From assembly GCA_019671005.1 (NCBI GenBank), contig CM033745.1:44635241-44699240 (forward strand): 64,000 bases of DNA, in the 5' to 3' direction. The translations under genes were made by a program, and so were the position numbers. This document shows positions 1 to 11,229 of the stretch, one piece after another. This DNA comes from Hibiscus mutabilis (Eukaryota > Streptophyta > Magnoliopsida > Malvales > Malvaceae). The notes under the pieces are model-generated. The model saw only the letters and a program-made list of their open reading frames with translations, did not search any database and was not told where the DNA came from. Numbering within the stretch: the first letter of the stretch is position 1; every line of letters begins with the position of its first letter.

Positions 1-239
1 TCGTGGAGAACTCCACAAAACTTCAACGCGAAAAGCATGGATTTTTTTGGTGTTGTTTGAAGTCATTTTTCTAGTCGCTTTTTTGTCGTCCCATATCTTA
101 GTAAGCCCTTAAAACTCATCTTTTTAAAATTTTCGCGTCGAATATTATCGTTTTGTGGTGTTTTTGGTTAACTGGAGCCGTGCATGTCGATCATGCGCTG
201 TTAGAGGTTCCGACCACCATGATCAGTTTTCCATGAACC

Positions 240-460
240 GAGCCGATTCAACTTTAAACCGGTCGAGCCAGACCAGACCTTGCTCTATGAACCGGCCTGC
301 ATATAGGCCTAATTGCCTATAGTCTTAAACCTAAACCGATCTAAGCCTAGTCCTAATCCGAGTCTAACCCGACCCAACCTGAACTCGTCTAACCCGACCA
401 GAGCTAAACCCGTCCGACCTTACCCGAGTCAATCCCGTTGACCGTTGACTTCAGCTGTTG
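240..460. repeat. Degenerate CCGA/AACC-rich stretch
   Basis: About 220 bp dominated by short variants of AACCGA, CTAACCCGA and CGACC. The pattern looks like decayed short-period repetition, with no fixed period by eye. It sits just left of a perfect CCCTGTATCGATACAGGG palindrome. No function can be assigned. Confidence 0.4.
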
Positions 461-493
461 ACCATTGAAGCCCCGTATAATGATACAAAAAGG

Positions 494-511
494 CCCTGTA
501 TCGATACAGGG
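494..511. repeat. Perfect 18-bp palindrome of the GTATCGATAC family
   Basis: CCCTGTATCGATACAGGG is its own reverse complement. It is the cleanest example of a motif that also clusters at 4320-4620, 45295-45395, 47760-48085, 56335-56545 and 58805-58975, in several LTR families. Function unknown. Confidence 0.8.
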
Positions 512-2285
512 ATGCCTAAAATGCCCGTTTATTATGGTTTTCACCCTAAAACCTTTGTAGACATGCTCCAAACACTCTACTATACATTCTAAACATATTT
601 AACACACTTTGCATACATTAATATGTATTCGAACCATCGATTAAACATTCAAAGATACAAAAGCACAAACTAGAGGCATGCTCCCTAATCTCATGAACCA
701 ACATACATGAAATACAATCTAAAACATGAATTAAACCAAGCATACTACCATGTATCCATATATGCATTTCAAGACATGATCAACTGTCCAAAACATGAAC
801 ATATGCATTCTAACAATACATGCATATCATTACATATCAAGAATGTAAATTCATATCAATCAAGTGTTCAAGTCCAGCATCATACATCAAAACTAAGCAT
901 GATACCTCATCAATCAAGAAGATATAAACTCCAAAAGTTATTGCAAAAAAGGTTACAAATCCCTCAAATTTGAATGACACATTGCCTTATTAACCACAAA
1001 TTGGAATTGGTTTTCCATACTCAAACGATTGAAGTTCCTTGGATCCCCTTTGTCACAAATGCTACCTCACAACTCTAATTCTTTACAAAGATGAAACGAG
1101 AGTGTAAGCAATGCATGCTTACTGAGGTAGCTCTACAAATGTTCATCAATGCACTTTAAAATTCTTGATAAAACCATGTATCATTTGCAAAGTAAAGCAT
1201 GCTTGTAAAAACCAATGCAACTTGCCTACATCATTGCGAAACATGCCATGCATACTAAACCATATGCATAATTAACTTTCATACTTACTTTCCTTTATTC
1301 CTCATATATTGACATTTAGTGTGACCCATAACAAACCATATTCTGTATAAAAACTCATCGGATAAATGGATTTCCCTGGTGGTACCTTTAAACCACCTTT
1401 TTACTTTCTTCCCTTCAGCTCGTGTACTCTCACCTCTATCTCAAAGCCACGGTTTCCATCAACCCGAGCAGTCTCAGCTACTTCCTCGAGGGCCAAGGGG
1501 CGATCAACTTATATTATATTGCACTTTAAACCATATGGCATGCCAACTATATCCGATACTTTCTTTTTGTGTGTCATATAGCCAATATAATCTTTTAAAC
1601 ACATTTACTTATTGTTTTTCCATATGCATTTAACAAACTAAATTCATATGCAAATAACATTGCCCATGGAAACTTACACATTCCATTTAGGAACCCTTTC
1701 TTAATGCATCTAGGAGTCCTCATGCTTGATAAATAATTGCATATCATTTAATGATGCATAAAATTGCAAGTAATTCAATTTATGATTTCAAATCAAAACA
1801 TGTAATTCATGCATCATATCAAACTGATATTCAAAAGTCGAAAGAGGGAACACTTACTTTCAAGCTTAATTGAGCTTACTAGGCTTAATATAAACTCCCA
1901 AAATCATAGTTCAACCCTTTTAGAGTGCCAAAAATAGTTTTACACTCACCGATACACAACGCCTTGCTTACCATTACGTTCAAAGATTTTGAAACGATCT
2001 GATATCTGCAAGTAAGCTAGGCTTGACTCTCCCATGCTTTGGCAACACAAAACTAGAGGCACAATGCATCAAAATGCATCCAAACAATAGCCTACAACCA
2101 TCCCTTACAACTTCAACAAAACCGCATCTGAAAACATCTACCAACCAACCATCAACCACAAACCTTTGATTCTAACATCTTAACTTCATCGTAGAGCATC
2201 CAAAAAACATAATAAAACATCCTTATACCTCAATAAATCACGAATCAATCAATACAACCCAAAAACTAACCTCTTTAAAGAGCTA

Positions 2286-2325
2286 TCACACCCCCAAACT
2301 TGAGGTTTTACTTGTCCTCAAGTAA
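2286..2325 (-). promoter_or_regulatory. Polypurine tract of the minus-strand remnant
   Basis: On the minus strand CTTGAGGACAAG is followed by AAGTTTGGGGGTGTGATA, the same arrangement as directly before the 3' LTRs of Athila-1 (13718-13730) and Athila-2 (54199-54214). Known role in the superfamily: primer for plus-strand DNA synthesis. The adjoining LTR is missing. Confidence 0.65.
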
Positions 2326-2570
2326 AGATCTAAACAACAAGGTCCAACAAAAGACCAAAGGCATTCTAGATACTTGAATCATTCTAATCAATCAATAAAT
2401 CTAATGCATCGACAAGATAGATAATTTCATAATCAACTCCACATCAATATATAAGCAAGCAATTAAAGAATACCTAACGTCATCCCTAACATTTCAGATT
2501 CATTCCTCTTATCAGCATTTATTTAACACCACACATAATAAAATATAAATATCATATACATAATTTTTAT

Positions 2571-2594
2571 ATTTATTATTATTATTATTATTAT
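2571..2594. repeat. (ATT)n microsatellite
   Basis: Eight near-perfect tandem ATT units in an AT-rich stretch. A simple sequence repeat with no visible function. Confidence 0.9.
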
Positions 2595-3100
2595 GTAGCG
2601 AAGGATATCGAACAATGAATGCACCTTAGACCCTGAGAAGTAAGATGTTGTGCAATGAAACCCCAAGAAGTACTTCATTGTAGCAACACACAATCATGCA
2701 GTGACAGCCTTTGGCCAGATTCATTTTTCTAACACATGCAGATGAGTGTTCCCCTTAAAGCTACTTTATTTATTTTATTGTACTCACATTGGAATGCATT
2801 TTATTTATACTTAATAAATTTAGATATATATCACACATGCTGCAATAGGAGAAGGTCATCAGAAATCAAATGAATGATGCAAGATATTCTCTAATCAAAC
2901 CAATAGATATATCAATGCAGAGTTAAGAAATGCAACTATCCATCATGTATATCCAACAAAATTATCAATGATTAGAACAAATCAAGATTTACACATCGAA
3001 TGCAAGCAATGGATTTTTCAAAACCAAGGAACCTTGCATTTGTATAAAAAGATTTCTTAAAGTTTTTGAAATGGGGGTGCATTTCAACTCTTAGGCGTAT

Positions 3101-3136
3101 ACCCCCAAACTTAAAGGTTGCATTGTCCTAATACAA
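3101..3136 (-). other. Upstream purine motif (second PPT-like site)
   Basis: The minus strand reads AGGACAATGC, then AAGTTTGGGGGTAT. Athila-1 at 12926-12958 and Athila-2 at about 53486-53520 carry the same GACAATGC...TTTGG(G) arrangement at the same distance upstream of their real PPT. It may be a second PPT or an envelope-region relic. Confidence 0.5.
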
Positions 3137-3817
3137 AGAAAACAAAATGTAATGAAGGAATGCAATGACAAAAAACAATAATAAAATGCAGTTGCAATGG
3201 TGAATGCAATGCAATTACAACTATATGTTGTTACAATGAAAATGTAAATGTAATGACAATATAAAATGAAGTTACACTACATGAAATGCATGCCTACAAA
3301 GACTAAAAACAAACTAACTCATTTTTTTGGCTCATAGGAGGAGGAGGTGGAGCATCTCTTCTTCTTCTTGTTCCTCTTCTCTTCTTTTCTCTTCTTCTTG
3401 CTCTTCTCCTTAGAGTTGAAGTGCTTTCTTTTCTTTTCTTTCTTGGGTCGAGGAGTCTCTTCTTCATATTGGTCAACTTCTTCTCTTTCAGGCTCTTATT
3501 CCATTTATGATGCGATGAGTTTCAACGACTTGATCTTGGCACAAAAATCATGCCCGTTCATTATGTTTCCCTCTCTTGTAATGAAAGGTTGTGATTATTA
3601 GGGGTAGATCGGTGCAATTGAATTACCCAATTTTCCCCTAAAAATTTTCTATGCATATCTTATGAGTCCTTCCACAGTACAAGTTGTTAGAGAAGAGGCA
3701 AAACAAAAATATTTTTATACTGCAAAAAGGGAATTAAACGATAAACAAGAAAAATAAAATCCAAATATAATAAAGCAATTAAAGAGAATTTCAAAAGAAT
3801 TTGAACAATTTAATGGT

Positions 3818-3922
3818 CTTAATATTTCCAAGGTCAAAGTCACCACAATAGAGTTTTAGTCTTTGACCATTGACTTTGAATGGAGTTCCCCTTTTGTGTC
3901 TTTGATTGTGACGAGACCGACT
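3818..3922 (-). pseudogene. Integrase C-terminal fragment (gypsy, Athila/Tat type)
   Basis: The minus-strand frame has 35 open codons and contains GTPFKVNGQRLKLYCGDFD. It aligns with HEFKVNGQRLKHYNG at the end of the Athila-1 integrase (about 12340-12385). This is the terminal chromatin- or DNA-binding tail of the polyprotein, not the catalytic core. Its N-terminal side is cut off at 3923 by an inserted LTR that begins TGTAACACC, so nothing functional can be made. The longer forward ORF at 3347-3601 is CT-rich repeat and not a gene. Confidence 0.75.
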
Positions 3923-4319
3923 ATGTAACACCCCCTTCTCGGCCTAATAGAGAACCGGGTCAGAGAGTGTTACTGGAAACTAATTAGGAGATTGAATGTT
4001 TAATCGGGTTCAAAATCTTATTCAGGATGTCCTATTACACTCTTTTAAGGCTTATCCAACTAAATTATTAATAGCTTATTCAATTTGGGGTCAATTTTAA
4101 ACTTTTCAAACTTAGGGACTAAATTGTAAATTTTACAAATTAAGGGACTTAATCAGAATTTCTTTTTACGGATCTTCAATTAAACTTACCAATTATTATC
4201 CTGTAAAATTTTATTATTAACAGAGGTTGTTTACCTATCCAATTAGACCATTTAGAGATTAGTGACCAATTTGTAACTTTCTTAAAACTGGATTCTATGT
4301 CTTTTAACAGAATTATCTG

Positions 4320-4620
4320 ACACCGTACCGATACACTTGAGAACGTATCGTTATACTAAGTTTAATTTCACCATTTCAGGACTAAGGGTGACAGGCCAGT
4401 ATCGATACATATAAACCTGTATCGATATGCGTTGGCCAAGGTTGACCCGTTTCGGTACACCTCAAGGCCGTACTGATGCAATTAATTTCCCAGACCTCAT
4501 TTCTAAGGTCCGTATCGATACAGCTAGGCCCGTATTGGTACACTCTATTCTCCTAGGTCTAATTATGCAAGGTCGTACTGATACAACTTGACTCATATCG
4601 ATATGCCTGCCTTGTAATGA
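4320..4620. repeat. Cluster of GTATCGATAC-type palindromes in LTR X1
   Basis: About ten variants lie at roughly 25-45 bp spacing: CCGTACCGATACA, CGTATCGTTATAC, CAGTATCGATACAT, CTGTATCGATATG, CCGTATCGATACAG, CGTATTGGTACA, CATATCGATATG and others. Most differ from GTATCGATAC by one or two transitions. X2 has a smaller cluster at the equivalent place. Confidence 0.85.
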
Positions 4621-5050
4621 TAGATTTTATCTGGTTTTTATTTGAATTAACCTGTTGAACGATGTCCAAAAGCCATGAAATTTTACCAGCAAGTTATTAA
4701 TCCGTAATTCTAATAGAATACAAAAGTTTAGAGCATTTCGAATATATTTACTAGGATTTTACCTTTTGGTGCCTTTAAGCTCATTATAACCAAATTGTAC
4801 CTTCTCAAAACATACCAAATCTCACATACATTACCTAGGTACTATTAGGGCATTACACACTTATCAAAATATGCAAACATAACATGTTTGAGTCATATGC
4901 CACCTTACTAGGAGTTTAAAGAAAAATATAGACATACATAGTGTCGATAAGAGTGACTTGCAACCACAACTACACGATTGAGGATCAGATTGCTTTAAGG
5001 TCTTGAAATGCATGACACACAAGGATGTTAGGCGTACTTAGCGTAGCGAG

Positions 5051-5055
5051 GTAGT
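5051..5055. repeat. Target site duplication GTAGT, left copy of Athila-1
   Basis: GTAGT directly precedes the TGATAAGTG start of the 5' LTR. An identical GTAGT follows the 3' LTR at 15329-15333. A 5-bp duplication is the expected gypsy integrase footprint. Confidence 0.95.
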
Positions 5056-5203
5056 TGATAAGTGTTCAAAAGTACTATTTTTCTTACCCTTTTTACTCAT
5101 ATTATTGTTAGACTTAGGCTCATATTAGTTGCATAATTAGCCATTCATGCATTAATCCATGTTTCCTTCCATCGTTGAGCTAGATTACATAATTTGGTAG
5201 TTT

Positions 5204-5446
5204 TTGTGGGAAAAGATGCTGCTTTGGTGTGTTTTGTGTGTATATGCAGGATCACTTGCCAAAGCAAGGCTAGAGCTAGTTGCTAGGGCAATACATGAAG
5301 GATATGCCGAGCTAGTTGCCAGGGCAATACATGAAGGATATGCCGAACTAGTTGCCAGGGCAATGCATGAAGGAGACGCCGAGCCAGTTGCCAGGGCAAT
5401 TGTCGACAAGAGCAAAGGTGATATGGTAGTCGAAATTGATGACTAG
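5204..5446 (+). other. 80-codon open frame inside the Athila-1 LTR
   Basis: The frame is open from ATG to stop in both LTRs (5204-5446 and 13879-14121) and encodes a 12-residue repeat, ELVARAIHEGYA, in three full copies plus a diverged one. The antisense strand is also open here, as expected when a repeat unit is a multiple of three (36 bp). I see no known domain. It lies upstream of the LTR TATA box, so an element transcript starting there would include it only at the 3' end, in U3. Most likely a by-product of the repeat. Confidence 0.35.
5273..5403. repeat. 36-bp tandem array in the 5' LTR
   Basis: Units start at 5273, 5309 and 5345, with a partial fourth at 5381. Each starts GAGCTAGTTGCC or a variant and contains AGGGCAATACATGAAGGA. 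The core TTGCC-AG-GGCAA is a version of the motif found throughout Athila-1. An array in this part of U3 could be an enhancer-like repeat; that is inference. Confidence 0.9.
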
Positions 5447-5642
5447 ACAAGCCCAAGATGACGCGGAGCAAAGCCCAAACCCAAAGGAATTTGATTTCCA
5501 TGAAGAGATTAAAGAAGAATTAAATTCCAAGAAGATATGAGAAGTTCTAGTAGGAATATAATTATAATAAAGAATTATATTCTTTAAAGATAATTTAATT
5601 CCAACTTAACTTCCTCCTCAAAGAATGACTTTGACCTAGCCC

Positions 5643-5650
5643 TATAAATA
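5643..5650 (+). promoter_or_regulatory. TATA box of the Athila-1 5' LTR
   Basis: TATAAATA, preceded by GACCTAGCCC and followed by a purine-rich stretch. It is conserved in the 3' LTR at 14318-14325, and a corresponding element lies in the minus-strand LTR at 63700-63707. Transcription would be expected about 30 bp downstream. Confidence 0.75.
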
Positions 5651-6661
5651 AGAAGGGAATTTCGACAACTCCATAGAGGGAGAAAGAGAGGGGAATTTCG
5701 ACAAGTCCAAGGAGGGCAAGAGGAGAGAATTTTCGACAAGCATCTAGGGCAAGGAGGATTTCGACAAGCCTCATTCTTCATCCTTTTCTTTCTTGTTCAA
5801 TTAGGTTCATGCTGGGGATTATTTATCTTGTGTTTCTTTGGAACCTAGCCATGAACTAATCTATTTGGCTATGGTTATTGTGTTTTGTGGTTGTGAGAAA
5901 CTATTGGTTTTTGTTTAGGTAATAAGAGTTTGCACTTTTCTATTCAAGGTTTATTCATTCTTGGTTCTTATTCTTGTTTGCGAGTGAATTGGGAGAGGAT
6001 CTCGTGATTTCATCTATTTATCTAATATCGGGAGAGTTAGATTCAAGAAACGAATGAATATGATCTTTATTCAATCTATTGATGGTGAAGATTAATCCAG
6101 CTTAGGAATAAGTTAAGGATTTCAACGGCTAAGAGGAGCGCAAGATTGGTTGTTGTTCACCCTTGATTCACGCAGGGATGTATTATCAAGGCATGCACAA
6201 GTAGCTAGAGTTTCGACTTAGGGATAAGAAGAAACCATTGAAGAACGCTCTGCCAAACCTTGAAGGTTGCTGCCCAGATGCCCAAGTAGTTGCCTAACTA
6301 GTTGCCCAAGCAACCATCGATTAGTTGCCAAGGCAACCCCGTTGTGCAAATTGCCACGGCAACTGAGTTGCCCGTGCACTCTTTTACCAAGACGATCTAA
6401 TCAGCTATCACACCTCAACTCACGATAACCTGGCCTATCTGTCTCTTATTTGATCTCATCTTTCCTTTTACTTTATTGCTTTCTAGATTAGTTATTAGTT
6501 AAACTCCTATAATCCTTTATTTGTGTTTTTACTTTTCATAGTGCAAGAGACTAGATTCTTGAAGTGGCACCAATCCCTGTGGAGATGATATCTTTTATAC
6601 TATAACTTGCAACGTGTATACTTGCACAATTGCGTAGCACTTATTACGCGCAACAAGTTTT

Positions 6662-6680
6662 TGGCGACGTTGCCGGGGAT
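6662..6680 (+). promoter_or_regulatory. Primer binding site, tRNA-Asp type (Athila-1)
   Basis: TGGCGACGTTGCCGGGGAT lies six bases after the LTR end. It is complementary to the plant tRNA-Asp 3' end (CCCCGGCAACGGCGCCA) with one mismatch, at the sixth base. tRNA-Asp priming is typical of Athila-like elements. Confidence 0.9.
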
Positions 6681-6777
6681 TGGCAATAGCGACTTTGTTT
6701 TTATTTTCTTGCACTTTCTTTTTACTTTTCTTGTTTAAGATTCAAAGGGCTAACAAACTTTGGTTTTGCATTGGTAT

Positions 6778-8210
6778 ATGACCAGGGCGAAACCGGCTAC
6801 AGCAGAATATCCCTTTGATCCAGAAATCGAACGAACCTTACAAAGACTTAGACGAAGGATAAGAGTAATAATGGCTAATCAAGACGGCAATATGAATCAA
6901 GATGTTCCAGCAGGAGGAAGAGTGATTCTTGCACGAAACAGAACTATTCGAGACTATCTTGAAGAAGATCTTAATGGACTTAGGAGTTGTCGCACCTGAA
7001 ATTGAAGCCGACCACTTTGAGTTGAAACCTGTAATGTTTAATATGATCAACACAATTGGTCAATTTGGCGGCTCAGCAACTGAAGATGCACGACAACATC
7101 TAAAATCTTTCCTCGAGATTTGCAACTCGTTCAAAATACACGGAGTCACCCCCGATGTCTTACGATTAAGATTATTTCCCTATTCACTGAGGGATACGGC
7201 GAAAACATGGTTGAATAGCATTCCTGCCGGATCAATAGCATCTTGGACCGATCTTTGTCGTGATTTCCTTGCTTGGTTTAATCCTACAAATTTGACTGAT
7301 AAGCTTCGTAACGACATTACTTCTTTTCGGTAGGCAGATGATGAATCCATGTACGAGGCTTGGGAGCGATATAGAGAACTTCTACACAAATGCCCCCTAC
7401 ACGGATTCCGGGTGTAGACTCAAGTAACAATGTTTTACAACACCGTGAATACACCAACAAGGATGATGCTAGATGCCTCGGCAAACGGTATACTCATAGA
7501 TAAGTCACCGGAGGAAGCAATGCAAAATTTAAACAGGCTGGCCAAGAATGATTATCAATTCCCATCTACTAGAAGAGGAGGAGTTAGACGCCAAGCCACA
7601 ATACATGAACTAGGATCATCAGATTCAATTTCGGCACAATTGGCCACTTTAACCAATATGGTCCAGAACATGCAAAAACCAAACAACACACATGAAGTCA
7701 AGGTAATGGATTCTTTTTGTGAGTTATGTGGTGATAACCATAATTCTTCTGAATGTATGCAAAATCCGGAATCCAGCTTCTATGTGGGGAATTACAATCG
7801 GAACAACAATGTGATGTTAAATATATACAATCCAGCTTGGAAGAAGCACCCGAATTTTTCATGGAGTAATCCCAACAATGCTCTAAACCAGAACAATCAG
7901 AATGCACAAGCATCGGGATTCCAGCAGAATATGCAACGACAATAGTTGCCACAACAACAACCGACAACATCTAGTTCTTTGGAAAATTCTCTAAATGCTT
8001 TTATGATGAAAACTAAATTTTATATGGCTGAGAATAGTAATTTCATAAAAAGAACTAATGCTTTTATTAACAGGACCGAGATGAGATTGCAAAACCAAGA
8101 GGCGGCAATCAAATCATTGGAAAATCAAGTCAGATAGTTTGCTCAAAATCTGAATACTAGACCGCAAGGAGGTTTACCTAGCGATACTAAAGTCGCAAGA
8201 GGAACTGGCC
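6778..8210 (+). pseudogene. gag: gag pseudogene of Athila-1
   Basis: The start MTRAKPATAEY fits the family (Athila-2 has MTRARLTTQDY, Athila-M TRSATTP). After about 70 codons the frame shifts to the one open over 6929-7333, which carries the capsid-like segment (FELKPVMFNMINTIGQF, LRLRLFPYSL, AKTWLNSIPAGS). Stops occur at 7331, near 7417, at 7943 and near 8136. A zinc-knuckle-like motif, CELCGDNHNSSEC, lies near 7717-7755; its C-x2-C-x3-H-x4-C spacing is one shorter than the classic CCHC. The product would be the nucleocapsid/capsid precursor, but no full-length protein is possible. Confidence 0.9.
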
Positions 8211-8329
8211 ATGAGCAATGTAAGGCAATCACCACTAGAAGTGGCCAACAACTTAGAGAGGCTCAAATCCGCTCGTCAAACAAAACTCCACAAAAAGATC
8301 AAGACGAACCTAGCGGCAAAGCCACAGAT

Positions 8330-8475
8330 GCTGAACCAGGAATTGCCGCGGCAACCGGCAATAAGCATGCCTCGGCAACCGACGATAAAGATGCCTCAGC
8401 AACTTACGATAAACATGCCTCGGCAACCCCAATTGATAATGCCTCAGCAACTCCAATTGTCCCGGCAATGCCGTC
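8330..8475 (+). repeat. Degenerate 27-bp linker repeat (ATGCCTCGGCAAC) between gag and protease
   Basis: Five or six imperfect units, each with ATGCC(T/G)C(G/A)GCAAC, lie between the nucleocapsid and protease regions. The translated linker is Pro/Gln-rich (PRQP, PQQL). The same nucleotide core recurs at 10990-11150 between RNase H and integrase and in the LTRs, so it is seen in several reading frames and in noncoding DNA. Confidence 0.7.
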
Positions 8476-9250
8476 AATCAGGTTCCAAACCAATGAAAGG
8501 ATCAAAGATATCCGACTTCCACCACCATTCCCACAAAGGTTGAAGCGACAAAAGCAAGAATACCAATTCAAGAAGTTTCTTGATATCCTAAAGCAAGTCC
8601 ACATCAACTTGCCATTGGTGGAAGCAATTGAACAAATGCCAAACTATGCCAAGTTTCTTAAAGACATTGTGTCCAAGAGAACAAGGCTAGGAGAGTTTGA
8701 AACAGTTGCTGCAACAGAGGAATGCATGGCAATGTTGCACAATCGTATGCCACCCAAGTTGAAGGATCCCGAAAGTTTCACAATACCATGTTCCATTGGA
8801 AATCACTATGTTGGGAAAGCATTATGCGACCTTGGGGCTAGCATAAACTTGATGCCTAAATCGGTTTTCCAGAAACTAAGAATTGGGAAGGCAAGACCTA
8901 CAACAGTTATGCTACAGCTAGCCGACAGATCCTATGTGCATCCAGAGGGAAAAATCGAGGAAATACTGGTAAAAGTTGATAAATTTATTTTTCCCACTGA
9001 CTTTATTGTTTTGGATTGTGAAGCAGATGAGCATGCACCCATCATTCTCGGGAGACCTTTCCTAGCAACAGGGAGAACCTTGATCGATGTTGAAAAGGGA
9101 GAACTCACAATGAGGGTGAATGACCAGCAAGTTAAACTAAATGTGTTCCAAACACTAAGGCATGCCGATGATCCAGAAGAATGCCAACTTCTTCATGCCA
9201 CGACAGATTTTAACTTCGACAAGGAATTTAGTTGCCTCGGTAACTACATT
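8468..9250 (+). pseudogene. Aspartic protease region of Athila-1
   Basis: The first part of a 458-codon open frame (8468-9844). The active-site motif reads LCDLGASINLM, with catalytic Asp at codon 121 (8828-8830), followed by the flap and C-terminal motifs FIVLDCEAD and IILGRPFLATGRTLIDV. This domain is the best preserved of the element, with no stop inside it. It would cleave the Gag-Pol precursor. The ATG at 8468 is internal to the original polyprotein and not a true start. Confidence 0.9.
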
Positions 9251-9399
9251 GCCGATCAAGAGGAACCTGATGAGTATGAAGAACCGGTCGATGAGGAACA
9301 ACAAGAAGAGGCAAATTGGCTAGTCAATCGACCAGGTACATACTTTGAACCACTGGATTACTCAGGTAAGGAAGGTAAACTCGAAAAACCCTCTATTGA

Positions 9400-10500
9400 A
9401 CAACCACCGATTCTTGAGCTGAAACAATTGCCAGAGCAACTAAAATATGCATACTTAGGAACCGATAATACATTACCTGTAATTATTTCTTCTAAGTTAC
9501 AGCCTGAGCAGGAAAAGAAGCTGATCAAGATGTTGAAGCTACACAAAAAGGCAATAGGGTGGACAATTGCCGACTTGAAAGGAATTAGCCCGGCAGTGTG
9601 CATGCGCAAGATTTTGTTGGAAGATGATCACAAACCTTCAATTGAGGCCCAGAGGAGACTAAATCATGCCATGAAAGGGGTTGTAATGAAAGAAATCATC
9701 AAGTGGCTTGACGCCGACATTATATACCCTATCTCTGATAGTACATGGGTAAGTCCGGTACAATGTGTTCCGAAAAAGGGAGGTATAACGGTGGTAAGTA
9801 ATGAAAACAATGAATTCATTCCAACCAGGACTGTGACCGGTTAGAGGGTTTGTATGGATTATCGAAAGCTAAACAAAGCCACTCGGAAAGATCACTTCCC
9901 ATTACCCTTTATTGATCAAATGCTTGACCGTCTTGCAGGTAAACCCTTTTATTGTTTTCTTGATGGTTATTCAGGTTATAATCAAGTTGCCATAGCACTA
10001 GAAGATCAAGAAAAGACAACCTTCACATGCCCATACGATACTTATGCCTTCCGAAGGATGCCGTTCGGATTGTGTAACGCCCCGACAACCTTCCAAAGAT
10101 GCATGATGGCACTCTTTTCAGACATGGTCGAAGACTTCCTTGAGTTCTTCATGGATGATTTTTCTATTTTCGGTAATGACTTCGACAGCTGTCTCAGCAA
10201 TTTAGAGAGGGTGTTGGCAAGATGTGAAGAAACTGATTTAGTCCTCAATTGGGAGAAATGCCATTTTATGGTAGATGAAGGAATAGTGCTCGGCCACAAG
10301 ATTTCATCCAAGGGAATTGAAGTAGACAAAGCCAAGGTGGACGTGATCGACAAATTACCCCCACCAAGTTCGGTTAAAGGAATTCGAAGTTTTCTTGGAC
10401 ATGCAGGTTTTTACAGGAGGTTCATTCATAATTTTTCTAAAATCACTAAACCCTTGTGCAATTTGCTTGAACAGGATAAAGTCTTCAATTTTGATGATTC
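9400..10500 (+). pseudogene. Reverse transcriptase region of Athila-1
   Basis: Thumb-proximal motifs run IGWTIADLKGISPAVC, then VSPVQCVPKKGG, a TAG stop at about 9842 where Trp is expected (TG*RVCMDYRKLN), then FPLPFIDQMLDRLAG, FLDGYSGYNQVAI, MPFGLCNAPTTFQRCM and the catalytic FMDDFSIFG (the two Asp codons at 10154-10159). VLGHKISSKGIEVDKAK and SFLGHAGFYRRFI complete the domain. The polymerase core residues are intact, but the stop separates it from the protease. Confidence 0.92.
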
Positions 10501-10559
10501 TTGCACCCAAGCATTCGAAACCCTAAAGGAAAAGCTTGCCTCGACACCCATTGTCGTTC

Positions 10560-10960
10560 CACCAGATTGGACACTACCTTTTGAGCTCATGTGTGATGCA
10601 AGTGATTTCGCGGTAGGAGCAGTCCTAGGATAACGCATAGGTAAGACCTTCCATGTGATATACTACGCTAGTAAAACTCTTAATTATGCTAAAGTGAATT
10701 ACACAACAACGGAGAAAGAGTTACTAGCTGTAGTTTTTGCATTTAACAAGTTCCGATCCTATTTGATTGGTACAAAGGTAATTGTTCATTCGGACCATTC
10801 GGCAATCAAATATCTATTTGCTAAAAAGGATGCCAAACCTCGTTTGATTCGTTGGATATTACTTTTACAAGAATTTGATATTGAAATTAAGGACAGGAAA
10901 GGAACAGAAAATCAAGTGGCCGACCACTTATCATGTTTAGAATACAACAAGGAGGAGGAC
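10560..10960 (+). pseudogene. RNase H region of Athila-1
   Basis: Begins LMCDASDFAVGAVLG and hits a TAA at 10631 where the family usually has Gln. The frame continues after it: YYASKTLNYAKVNYTTTEKE (with the catalytic-type Glu), VHSDHSAIKYL (Asp) and NQVADHLSCLE (Asp). This is a single RNase H domain directly after RT, as expected outside the Tat lineage. It would degrade template RNA during reverse transcription. Confidence 0.9.
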
Positions 10961-10984
10961 GCAGATCTAGAGATATGCGATGCA

Positions 10985-11150
10985 TTCCCGGATGAACAAA
11001 TTTTAGTTGCCTCGACAACCCTCGATGCCTCGACAACCATGGATGCACGCGCCTCGGCAACTCTCGATGCCGCAACAGTCTTTGACGCGCACTCCTCGAC
11101 AATTCTGGGAGTAGTCGCCACGGCAGCACATGCCTCGGCAATACCCTGGT
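10985..11150 (+). repeat. GCCTCGACAAC linker repeat between RNase H and integrase
   Basis: Seven or so imperfect units of GATGCCTCG(A/G)CAAC spaced at about 15-30 bp. The translation is low complexity (ASTTLDAST, ATLDAAT). Related to the linker repeat at 8330-8475. No domain. Confidence 0.7.
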
Positions 11151-11229
11151 ACGCGGATTTATTTAATTTCCTTGTTTGTGGTGTTTTACCTCATGGCATT
11201 ACTCACCAAGGGAAGAAGCGGTTCCGCCA

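Larger units (their letters stand above)
1..2280 (-). mobile_element. Chromovirus-type gypsy LTR fragment, minus strand
   Basis: No coding region is visible. Many short blocks match 59404-61600 in the same order and orientation: the phrase after ACTAGAGGCATGC near 670, the AGAGTGTAAGCAATGC block near 1100, TTGACATTTAG near 1310, GGCATGCCAACTATATCCG near 1540, and the CTCACCGATACACAACGCC block near 1950. That relative ends in a clear minus-strand PPT, so this stretch is read as LTR sequence of the same family on the minus strand. The right edge near 2280 is where homology stops, about 900 bp short of the relative's end. The left edge is outside the window or unrecognisable; 1-450 does not match the relative. 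The small ORF at 707-973 shows no family signature. Confidence 0.65.
2281..3923 (-). mobile_element. 3' internal remnant of a minus-strand Athila/Tat-type element
   Basis: Read on the minus strand this contains, in order, an integrase C-terminal fragment (3818-3922), about 700 bp of noncoding DNA, a first purine motif (AGTTTGGGGGTAT at 3101-3115) and a second one (AAGTTTGGGGGTGTG at about 2286-2301) next to GAGGACAAG. The same order, with the two purine motifs about 0.7-0.8 kb apart, occurs in Athila-1 and Athila-2. The LTR expected to the left of the second motif is absent, because chromovirus-like sequence abuts it. At the right the fragment is cut by family-X LTR X1 starting at 3924. Confidence 0.65.
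5056..6655 (+). repeat. 5' LTR of Athila-1 (1600 bp)
   Basis: Begins TGATAAGTGTTC and ends ATTACGCGCAACA. It matches 13731-15328 almost base for base. It contains a 36-bp tandem array (5273-5403), a TATA box (5643-5650) and several TTGCC...GGCAA motifs near 6290-6380. Expected to hold the promoter and polyadenylation signals of the element. Confidence 0.95.

Noticed and set aside
3347..3601. Leu/Phe/Ser-rich 84-codon ORF resembling a signal or membrane peptide
   Set aside because: The DNA is a CTTCTT-type low-complexity stretch inside a noncoding element 3' region.
8468..9844. 458-codon ORF as a complete protein
   Set aside because: It is an open slice of the Athila-1 polyprotein (PR and RT start) between two premature stops; its ATG is internal.
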